Assembly (NCBI GenBank): GCA_937957985.1
Contig: CALGOH010000025.1
Span: 1-5,202 of the forward strand
Reading direction: 5' to 3'
DNA length: 5,202 nt
Origin: an uncultured Verrucomicrobiae bacterium
Lineage (GTDB): Bacteria; Verrucomicrobiota; Verrucomicrobiia; Verrucomicrobiales; Akkermansiaceae
A program made the translations under genes and the position numbers. The notes below the pieces were generated by a model, which ran no database searches, was not told where the DNA came from, and saw only the letters and a list, made by a program, of their open reading frames with translations. The number at the start of each line of letters is the position of its first letter. Within the stretch, counting starts at the first letter, position 1. Positions 1 through 5,202 of the stretch are shown here, one piece after another.

Positions 1-2474
1 TTCCCGGCGGCCAGACGCTCGCTTCGGACTACAGGATCCGTGTCACCAGCGTCGAGAACCCGGCCAAGACCGACCTGAGCTTCGATGATTTCACGATCGC
101 CCAGGACCTGCTCGCGCTGGCCGTGGACAGCGCCGGCTTGAACTGGTCGAGCGGTGGCGACGCCCCGTGGTTCCGGCAGACCACGACGACCCATGATGGA
201 GTCGATGCGGCCCGGAGCGGAGCGATCACCCACAACCAGACCTCCTGGATGGAAACGACCCTCAACGGGGAGGGAACGTTGAGCTTCTGGTGGAAGGTCT
301 CCTCGGAAACCAACTACGACTACCTGAGGTTCTACCTCAACGGGGTCGAGCAGACCGGATCGCTCGCCAGGATTTCCGGCAATGTGGGCTGGCTGCAGAA
401 ATCGGTGGTCATCCCCGCCGGCACCAACACGGTCAGGTGGGCCTACACCAAGGATGGCAGCGTCAACAGCAACTCCGACGCCGCCTGGGTCGATGAGGTG
501 GTCTTCACCCCCGCGCTTGCCACCTACACGGTGAGCTACAACGGCAATGGCAACACGGGCGGCGGCGTGCCCTCCAACCAGACGAAGACCGAGGGGCTCA
601 ACCTGACGCTCGCCACCAATGCCGGCAACCTCGTCAGGACGGGCTTCGCCTTCCAGGGATGGAACACCAATGCGGCGGGCACCGGCACCGATTACGCGGC
701 CGGTGGCACTTATTCCACCGACGCCGATCTCGCCCTCTATGCCAAATGGGTCGCCGTGCCGACCTACACCGTGACCTTCGACGGCAACGGCAACACCGGG
801 GGCACGGTGCCCTCGAGCCAGACCAAGACCCAGGGAGTGCCGCTCACGCTTTCCGGCAACACCGGCAACCTGACCCGGACCGGCTTCGGCTTCTCCGGCT
901 GGAACACCCAGCCCGACGGCAACGGCACCAGCTACCCCGCCGGCGGCAGCTTCAACCTCGACGCGAACACCACGCTCCACGCCGAGTGGAATGCCTCGCC
1001 GATGGTGTATGCCGGTGCCGACCGGACGGTGTTCCTCACGGAGGATCTGCCGTGGACTCCGGCGGAAACCAGCACCGCCCTGTGGCTCGATGCGGACGAC
1101 GCGGCGAGGGTCATTCTCAACGGCACGACCGTCTCGCAATGGCAGGACAAGAGCGGCAACAACCGGCACGCTTCCCAAGCCACCGCCACATCCCAGCCCA
1201 CCCGCACCGTGGCCGGCCTGAACGGCCGGAACGTGCTGACTTTCGATGGCGGCAGTGATTTCCTCAGCCTCGACCTCGATTTCCTGGCCGGCACTTCGCA
1301 CTCGGCCTTCATCGTCACCAAGGCCAACACCTACACCGACATCTACGGGGCGGCCAACCCCAGCCAGGGCGCCAACAGCCTGCACGTCGGTTTCCGAAAC
1401 GGCACCAGCTACCGGATGAACTTCTGGAGCAACGACTGGTATGGCTCCATCAGCCCGGCCTTCGTCGCCGGTCAGGCGAACCTTCTGAACTTCGTTTGGA
1501 TCCCCGGGACCAGCAAACAGATCTTCGCCAACGCCACCTCGCAGGGCACCTCGACCAATGCCGGCAACATCGGCACCATGAGCGGCGGCGGACGCATCGG
1601 ACGGGTGGTGGATCACGGCTACTACGGCGGCGACATCGCCGAAGTCATCATGTGCACCGGCACGGTCGGAACGGACGACAAGCAGCGCTTCGAGGGCTAT
1701 CTCGCCCACAAGTGGGGACTCGCCGACAAGCTGCCCGCCGCGCACCCCTACAAGAGCGTCGTGCCCGGCGGCTCCGGCACGAGCGCGGTGGCCGATCTTT
1801 CCGATGCCGCGGTGAGCGATCCCGAGGGCGACAACTTCACGACCACCTGGAGCCTGGTCAGCGGCCCGGCCGGCGTGGCCTTCGAAGACCCGGACGTCCT
1901 CCACACCACCGCCACCTTCACCATGGCGGGCACCTATGTGCTGCGCCTCACGGTCGATGACGGCAACGGCCCGGTCTTCGCCGAGGTCACCATCGTGGTG
2001 AGCCCGCCGACCTCCTTCACGGTCTGGGCCGCGGGCCATGGCGTGACGGCTGATCTGGAGGGCAATTCCGACAGTGACTCGCTTACCGAGCTGCTGGAGT
2101 TCGCCTTCGGCACCAATCCCAAGCTCAACGACGCCGGCCCGCTCGGCTGGGGCGGAGGTCCGAACGACGCCGTCCCCGGCACCCCGATGGTCGTCACCCC
2201 GACCTTCTCCAGCGACGGGGTCACCTTCACCGCCCGCTTCATGTGCCGCAAGGACCGTGGCACCCCCGGCAGCGTCCACTACGCGTGGCGGTTCAGTTCC
2301 GACCTGACGGACTGGGAGTCCAGCGACGACGATCCGCCGTGGCTCATCGAGCCTCAGGTTCTCGCCGAGGACCCGACCGGCGACTACGAGCTGGTCGAGA
2401 TCGCTTATCCCTTCTGGCTGTCCAACTTCAGGAAGGCCCGGTTCTTCCAGGTCGAGGTCACTCCGGTCCCCTGA
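1..2474 (+). CDS. Large modular secreted/surface protein with InlB-type repeats, LamG-like and PKD-like modules (5'-partial)
   Basis: The frame is open from the left edge (first full codon at 3) to TGA at 2472-2474, giving 823 visible residues. The GTG at 123 lies inside a conserved module and is not the start. Modules by visible residue (position/3): 1-32, the end of a Kre9/KNH-like Ig strand (YRIRVTSVENP...FTI, 33-98); about 40-172, a jelly-roll-like module (GDAPWF, LSFWWKVSSE, DAAWVDEVVFTP); 174-249 and 254-329, two Listeria/Bacteroides (InlB B-type) repeats; 334-345, a PKD-like first strand (VYAGADRTVFL); 357-584, a LamG/concanavalin-like module (ALWLDADD, WQDKSGNNRHA, GGDIAEVI, HKWGL); 585-666, the rest of the PKD-like fold (TTTWSLVSGP, GTYVLRLTVDDG); 672-706, a degenerate EF-hand-like loop (N688, D690, D692, E699; Ser at the usual Gly 693); then a beta-rich C-terminal module ending ARFFQVEV. 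No membrane segment, autotransporter barrel or recognised sorting tag is seen at the C-terminus. Any signal peptide would be off the window. Adhesion or polysaccharide binding is inferred; no catalytic domain is visible. Confidence 0.88.
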   Translation, partial: PGGQTLASDYRIRVTSVENPAKTDLSFDDFTIAQDLLALAVDSAGLNWSSGGDAPWFRQTTTTHDGVDAARSGAITHNQTSWMETTLNGEGTLSFWWKVSSETNYDYLRFYLNGVEQTGSLARISGNVGWLQKSVVIPAGTNTVRWAYTKDGSVNSNSDAAWVDEVVFTPALATYTVSYNGNGNTGGGVPSNQTKTEGLNLTLATNAGNLVRTGFAFQGWNTNAAGTGTDYAAGGTYSTDADLALYAKWVAVPTYTVTFDGNGNTGGTVPSSQTKTQGVPLTLSGNTGNLTRTGFGFSGWNTQPDGNGTSYPAGGSFNLDANTTLHAEWNASPMVYAGADRTVFLTEDLPWTPAETSTALWLDADDAARVILNGTTVSQWQDKSGNNRHASQATATSQPTRTVAGLNGRNVLTFDGGSDFLSLDLDFLAGTSHSAFIVTKANTYTDIYGAANPSQGANSLHVGFRNGTSYRMNFWSNDWYGSISPAFVAGQANLLNFVWIPGTSKQIFANATSQGTSTNAGNIGTMSGGGRIGRVVDHGYYGGDIAEVIMCTGTVGTDDKQRFEGYLAHKWGLADKLPAAHPYKSVVPGGSGTSAVADLSDAAVSDPEGDNFTTTWSLVSGPAGVAFEDPDVLHTTATFTMAGTYVLRLTVDDGNGPVFAEVTIVVSPPTSFTVWAAGHGVTADLEGNSDSDSLTELLEFAFGTNPKLNDAGPLGWGGGPNDAVPGTPMVVTPTFSSDGVTFTARFMCRKDRGTPGSVHYAWRFSSDLTDWESSDDDPPWLIEPQVLAEDPTGDYELVEIAYPFWLSNFRKARFFQVEVTPVP
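522..749 (+). repeat. InlB B-type (Listeria/Bacteroides) repeat, copy 1
   Basis: This unit encodes 76 residues, from TYTVSYNGNGNTGG through RTGFAFQGWNT to LYAKW. That is the usual pattern of the family: an opening beta strand, a G-rich turn, then F-x-GWNT and a closing A-x-W. It is followed after 12 bp (four codons, VAVP) by copy 2, so the period is 240 bp. These small beta-grasp-like modules act as spacers or binding units in surface proteins. Confidence 0.85.
762..989 (+). repeat. InlB B-type (Listeria/Bacteroides) repeat, copy 2
   Basis: This unit also encodes exactly 76 residues, from TYTVTFDGNGNTGG through RTGFGFSGWNT to LHAEW. By hand alignment about 47 of 76 residues match copy 1, with no gaps. 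The copies are therefore clearly a tandem duplication, but diverged enough that it is not recent. The unit leads straight into the PKD-like strand at 1002. Confidence 0.85.
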
Positions 2475-2490
2475 CCTTGCGGCTTCAGGG
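2469..2490. terminator. Short hairpin covering both stop codons of the convergent genes; possible weak bidirectional terminator
   Basis: CCCTGA (2469-2474) is a perfect inverted match to TCAGGG (2485-2490). Inside it, CC (2475-2476) can pair with GG (2481-2482) across a TTGC loop, leaving CT as a bulge. The outer stem contains the TGA of the + gene and the complement of the TGA of the - gene. There is no T-tract on either side, so intrinsic termination is doubtful. It is the only candidate in the 10-nt gap between the two transcription units. Confidence 0.3.
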
Positions 2491-4023
2491 CAGGCCGAGG
2501 TGGTCGATGTAGTGGTCTTCGAAAGTGGGGCACTGATTCAGTTCGACGCATGTGCAGGCATTGAGGAGCGGCGCGAGCGGCTGGCTGGAGCCGTGGAGGA
2601 GGATCAGCGAGGCACCGCCCAGCGAGGTGTTGCCGAGGGTCAGAAGGTGCTCGGGCGGGACCGTGGGGATCAGTCCGGTGGTGGCGGCGGCCTCCTTGCC
2701 GAGGTGGAAGCCGAAGCCGCCGGCGACGACCAGCCGGTCGAGTGCGTGGGCGGAAATACCCGCCACCTCGAGCAGGGTCGCGACGCCGCCGGCGATGGCC
2801 GCCTTGGCCTGAAGCAGCTCGGCGATGTCGCCCTCGGTGATGTAGACCTCGCGCCGGATCTCGACGACGGACTCCGTCTCGCCGTCGATCCCGCGGGTGG
2901 CGGCCAGTGGATGGTCACGCTGGATCCGGCCGCGATCGTTGAGCAGTCCGGCGCGACGCGCGTGGTGGAGGAAGTCGATGTAGGCGGCGCCGGCGAGGCC
3001 GACAGGGGCGGCGCGGTGGTCGTCGCAAAGGGTGGTGTGCCATTGGCCGTCCTCCAACGCCAGCGAGCCGATGACGCCGGGACCGGCGGCGCGGCCGCAG
3101 TGGAGGCGTCCGCCCTCGAAGGCCGGGCCGGCCGCGGTGGCGGCGCCGAAGTAGCGATGGCCGTGCTTGAGCAGGATCTCGCCGTTGGTGCCGAAGTCGA
3201 TCAGCAGTTCGGTGGCGTCGCTGTCGAGCCAGCCGGCGGCCAGCGCACCGACGGCGACATCCGCACCGACGAAGGCCCCGAGCGAGGGCAAAAGGCGCAC
3301 CGGCAGGTCGCGGCCATCCGGGAGCACAGGAAGTTCGAGCGACCGCTCGTCGAGAAATCGGGGCCGGAAGGGATAGGCGGCGAAGCCGTCGAGGGAAGCG
3401 CCGGCGAGGGTGTGGAGCATTACCGCATTGCCGGCGGCGACGGCTTCGACGGGCGGGGCGTGGTTGTCCAACAAGCTTGCGAGCAGCGGACGGAGCCCGT
3501 CGTCGATCAGGCTCCGTTGAAGTCGCGCGGTGGCATCGGCGTGATCGACCGCGAAGCCGACCCGGCTGGCGACGTTGTCGCCGAAGCGGCGCTGCGGGTT
3601 GGCGGTGCTCCGCTGGCCGAGGCATTTGCCGGAAGCGAGGTCCCAGACCGCGGCGGCCAGGGTGGTGGTGCCGATGTCGAGGGCGACGCCGAGGCCGGGG
3701 CGGGAATGATGAGCGGGAGGGGTGCCGAGGATTTCGAAGGACGACACGCCGCTCAGGCTGTGGTCGCGCCACGAGCGGGCCGGGATGATGAGGCGATCGG
3801 CGAGGGCTTCCCCCACCGTGGTCCGGCAGGCGCGGAAGGTCCGGCCTCCATCGCGGCCATCCGTCTCGAGTTGGCAACCGCGGCAGCGACCGATGCCGCC
3901 GCAGCGCGTGTTGAGCGGACAACCTTGGTCCTCGAGGAAATCCGAGAGGCGGCGATCGAGCTCGGCATCGGGGACCTCGACGACGCGCTCCTTTCCGCAC
4001 GGAAGCTGGAGGGTCAGGCGCAT
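2485..4023 (-). CDS. RACo-like reductive activator of corrinoid proteins ([2Fe-2S] + ASKHA ATPase domain)
   Basis: The product is 512 residues, MRLTLQLPCG... to ...DHLGLP. Proteins of this family pass an electron from a [2Fe-2S] cluster to inactive Co(II)-corrinoid, driven by ATP hydrolysis, restoring the Co(I) form used in methyl transfer. The N-terminal ferredoxin-like domain (about 1-80) holds the complete cluster motif C41-x5-C47-x2-C50 and C66 (in FRAC). The ASKHA domain (about 110-512) has the phosphate loops DIGTTT (116-121) and IDFGTNGEI (275-283). It also has NPQRRFGDNV (142-151), AAGNAVMLHTLAG (196-208), AGPAFEGG (298-305), VAGGFGFHLGKEA (433-445) and GNTSLGG (464-470). It is over 100 residues shorter than the ~630-residue Carboxydothermus RACo, because the ASKHA part starts almost directly after the ferredoxin domain, so the middle domain appears absent. 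Three cysteines near the end (C490, C492, C498) are unusual. The ATG at 4023-4021 was chosen because the ferredoxin fold starts there; upstream in-frame sequence is low-complexity Arg/Pro/His shadow. It overlaps the preceding gene by 10 nt and has no Shine-Dalgarno-like sequence, which suggests coupled translation. Confidence 0.9.
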   Translation of the reverse strand: MRLTLQLPCGKERVVEVPDAELDRRLSDFLEDQGCPLNTRCGGIGRCRGCQLETDGRDGGRTFRACRTTVGEALADRLIIPARSWRDHSLSGVSSFEILGTPPAHHSRPGLGVALDIGTTTLAAAVWDLASGKCLGQRSTANPQRRFGDNVASRVGFAVDHADATARLQRSLIDDGLRPLLASLLDNHAPPVEAVAAGNAVMLHTLAGASLDGFAAYPFRPRFLDERSLELPVLPDGRDLPVRLLPSLGAFVGADVAVGALAAGWLDSDATELLIDFGTNGEILLKHGHRYFGAATAAGPAFEGGRLHCGRAAGPGVIGSLALEDGQWHTTLCDDHRAAPVGLAGAAYIDFLHHARRAGLLNDRGRIQRDHPLAATRGIDGETESVVEIRREVYITEGDIAELLQAKAAIAGGVATLLEVAGISAHALDRLVVAGGFGFHLGKEAAATTGLIPTVPPEHLLTLGNTSLGGASLILLHGSSQPLAPLLNACTCVELNQCPTFEDHYIDHLGLP

Positions 4024-5021
4024 CCGTCGCAGGGGAGGGGCTCGCAGAGGGCGCGGAGGTTCTCGAGCGGGGTGCCGGACGGAATTTCGCAGCCGGCGGT
4101 GACCATGAAGCGGGAACCGGCGGCTTGCCGGCAGGCCAGGGTGTGGGTGCGGATGGCTTCCGGGTTGCCGTGGAGGATGGCGGCAACCGGGTCGTGGTTG
4201 CCGGCGAGGATGACCTTCGGGAACGCTTCGCGCGCCGCGGCCATGTCGACCATGTGGTCGCAATCGAGGATGTCGATCGGCAGTTGGGAGAGACCGGACC
4301 ACAGGTGCTTCGTCTGACCGCAGATGTGCATGCGAACGGCGGCGCCGGCGTCCTTGATCGACCCGATGAGCCGCTGCTGGCGCGGCTGGATGAGTTGCCG
4401 ATAGGTTTCGCCGGAGATCTGGCTGCAGATCGCGTCACCGATGCCGATGGTGTCGGCGCCGGCCTCGACCTGGGCGAGGGCGAAGCGGATCGAGGTCTCG
4501 GTGCAGAGATCGAGCAGCGCCTCGCTGGCCGCGGGTTCCTCGATGAGATCCATGAGGAAATCCATCAGCCCGCGGACGTCGCCGGCGAGCGCCGCCGGTC
4601 CCTCGACCCAGCCGAGGATGCTGTAGTGGTCGCCGGTGCGCTCGCGGTAGAGCCGCACGGCGTCGAGCCGGTCGCGCATGCGCGGCGCGGCTTCGGGATC
4701 GGGGATCTCCAGCGCGTCGAGTTTTGCAAGCTCGGGTAGCGGCGGCGCGACGCATTCCGGCGTGGCGTTTTCTCGGAAGCGGATCTCGCCGCCGAGGCCG
4801 GCGGTTTCGCGGTAGGGATCGGAGATGCAGCTCACCTGGTCGAAGCCGAAGTCTCCGGCGCAGCGCAGGTTGGCCTCGACCAGCACCCGGTGGTCGCTGG
4901 TGAAGGCGCCGTAGTGGCTGCCGATGTGCTCGGCCGCGAACTGCATGAGGATGGGGATGCGCGGAAAGCAGTCCGGCGTCCCGCCCTCGAGCAGCGTCAG
5001 GCAGCGTTCCTTCGGCGTCAT
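4014..5021 (-). CDS. MtaA/CmuA-type methyltransferase-like protein, uroporphyrinogen decarboxylase superfamily
   Basis: The product is 335 residues. It starts MTPKERCLTLLEGGTPDCFP, the usual opening of this superfamily (MTPxER...L.G..PD..P), which fixes the start at 5021. Relatives such as MtaA and MtbA move a methyl group between a corrinoid protein and a thiol (coenzyme M in methanogens), using a Zn ion that activates the thiol. The Zn-ligand pattern is intact: H232-x-C234 (in RMHICGQT) and C311 (in VTAGCEIPSGTP). Other family features are GWVEGPAALAGDVRG (137-151), GIGDAICSQISGETY (193-207) and GNHDPVAAI (274-282). The N-terminal Arg-rich RQAGRY signature of true HemE is missing (PRIPILMQFAAEHIGSHYG instead), so haem synthesis is unlikely. 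The ATG lies 6 nt after the stop of the homocysteine methyltransferase and the TGA (4016-4014) overlaps the RACo-like start, placing the gene inside a corrinoid operon. The acceptor or donor is unknown: coenzyme M is not expected in such an organism, so homocysteine, another thiol or a methyl donor on the corrinoid protein are all possible. Confidence 0.85.
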   Translation of the reverse strand: MTPKERCLTLLEGGTPDCFPRIPILMQFAAEHIGSHYGAFTSDHRVLVEANLRCAGDFGFDQVSCISDPYRETAGLGGEIRFRENATPECVAPPLPELAKLDALEIPDPEAAPRMRDRLDAVRLYRERTGDHYSILGWVEGPAALAGDVRGLMDFLMDLIEEPAASEALLDLCTETSIRFALAQVEAGADTIGIGDAICSQISGETYRQLIQPRQQRLIGSIKDAGAAVRMHICGQTKHLWSGLSQLPIDILDCDHMVDMAAAREAFPKVILAGNHDPVAAILHGNPEAIRTHTLACRQAAGSRFMVTAGCEIPSGTPLENLRALCEPLPCDGCA

Positions 5022-5027
5022 GGCGTG

Positions 5028-5202
5028 TCAGGCCCGGGCCATCGCGGCGAGATGTGCGGGCGAGGTGCCGCAGCATCCACCGATGATCCGGATGCCGATC
5101 CCGCGGAGCTGGCGGGCCAGCTCCGCCATGTCCTCGGGCGTGGCGTCGTAGCGGACGCCTTCCGGCGTGTTACGTGGAGCCCCGGCATTTGGGTGGAGGC
5201 TG
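5028..5202 (-). CDS. Homocysteine S-methyltransferase domain protein, C-terminal end (5'-partial)
   Basis: Only the last ~58 codons lie in the window, in the frame whose first full codon is 5201-5199, ending with TGA at 5030-5028. They read SLHPNAGAPR, then EGVRYDATPEDMAELARQLR, then IIGGCCGTSPAHLAAMARA. The PNAG...Y.ATPE.MA...G pattern followed by GGCCGT is the typical end of the homocysteine-binding (pfam S-methyl_trans) barrel. The paired cysteines of GGCC are two of the three Zn ligands that bind homocysteine. The reaction is transfer of a methyl group to homocysteine, giving methionine. The protein stops 14 residues after GGCCGT's Thr. If this is a MetH-like protein, it therefore ends after its first domain here, with no folate, cobalamin or activation domain following. 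Only 6 nt separate it from the next gene. A betaine- or S-methylmethionine-type enzyme, or a fusion with an N-terminal partner, cannot be excluded from this fragment. Confidence 0.85.
   Translation of the reverse strand, partial: SLHPNAGAPRNTPEGVRYDATPEDMAELARQLRGIGIRIIGGCCGTSPAHLAAMARA
5103..5126. repeat. 24-bp near-perfect palindrome inside the homocysteine methyltransferase gene
   Basis: The arms GCGGAGCTGGC (5103-5113) and GCCAGCTCCGC (5116-5126) are exact reverse complements separated by GG. In the - strand transcript this folds as a 10-bp stem with a CCCG tetraloop, about 70-100 nt before the stop codon. It sits in the codons for AELARQLR, so a coding explanation is possible. No T-tract follows on either strand, so it is not a classical terminator. 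Confidence 0.55.

Noticed and set aside
1213..1229. Inverted repeat CCGGCC-TGAAC-GGCCGG as a regulatory or terminator site
   Set aside because: It is short, pure GC, inside the LamG-like coding region (AGLNGRN), with no T-tract. Such repeats are expected by chance in this composition.
123..2474. GTG at 123 as the start of the surface protein
   Set aside because: The same frame is open to the left edge and translates to recognisable conserved sequence (YRIRVTSVENP...FTI), and the GTG codon falls in the middle of a module, so it is an internal valine.
2016..2474. Autotransporter barrel or PEP-CTERM-type sorting tag at the end of the surface protein
   Set aside because: There is no hydrophobic segment followed by basic residues, and no set of amphipathic barrel strands. 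The protein ends in a soluble-looking beta module.
4024..4302. N-terminal extension of the RACo-like protein to the ATG at 4302
   Set aside because: The extra 93 residues are Arg/Pro/His-rich and are the out-of-frame shadow of the MtaA-like gene. The ferredoxin domain begins right at the ATG at 4023.
2500..4317. 605-codon open frame on the + strand antisense to the RACo-like gene
   Set aside because: It has Gly/Ala/Asp/Glu-rich composition, no recognisable motif, and lies opposite a gene with every expected family motif. Long antisense frames are common in GC-rich coding DNA.
2915..4438. 507-codon open frame on the - strand in another frame
   Set aside because: It is Arg/Pro/Ser-rich with no domain, and overlaps both real genes out of frame, as expected for a GC-rich shadow.
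4014..5021. HemE (uroporphyrinogen decarboxylase of haem synthesis)
   Set aside because: The arginine signature RQAGRY near the N-terminus is absent, while the Zn-binding H-x-C...C pattern of the methyltransferase branch is present.

Overview
The window is GC-rich, densely coding DNA. It most resembles a member of the Verrucomicrobiota (Verrucomicrobiaceae relatives such as Haloferula or Luteolibacter). That reading rests on remembered domain style: the left-hand surface protein combines modules often seen together in that phylum. These are a Kre9/KNH-like strand, a 'WSSGGDAPWF...FWWKVSSE' jelly-roll module, Listeria/Bacteroides (InlB B-type) repeats, a LamG-like module ending in 'HKWGL...HPYK', a PKD-like module, and a C-terminus ending 'ARFFQVEV'. 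No marker gene is present to prove the taxonomy.

Layout. From the left edge to 2474 (+ strand) lies the 3' part of a large, modular, probably extracellular protein. Its start is outside the window. From 2485 to the right edge (- strand) lies a tightly packed gene cluster, read right to left. It contains the last ~58 codons of a homocysteine S-methyltransferase domain (5202-5028), a complete MtaA/CmuA-type member of the uroporphyrinogen decarboxylase superfamily (5021-4014), and a complete RACo-like reductive activator of corrinoid proteins with a [2Fe-2S] domain plus an ASKHA domain (4023-2485). The first two genes are 6 nt apart and the next two overlap by 10 nt, so they are probably co-transcribed and translationally coupled. 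The + gene and the - cluster converge with only 10 nt between their stop codons, and a short hairpin covers both stops.

How the genes fit together. The three - strand genes look like parts of a cobalamin-dependent methyl-transfer system: a thiol-directed Zn methyltransferase, a homocysteine methyltransferase, and an ATP-dependent protein that reduces inactivated Co(II)-corrinoid back to Co(I). No corrinoid-binding (B12) domain or methyltetrahydrofolate-binding domain is visible, so those must be encoded upstream (beyond 5202) or elsewhere. The most interesting hypothesis is a split or alternative methionine synthase, or a methyl-salvage pathway that delivers methyl groups to homocysteine and is reactivated by a RACo-type protein. 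The left-hand surface protein appears functionally unrelated. There is no non-coding stretch longer than 10 nt, and no RNA gene, CRISPR array or mobile element was seen.
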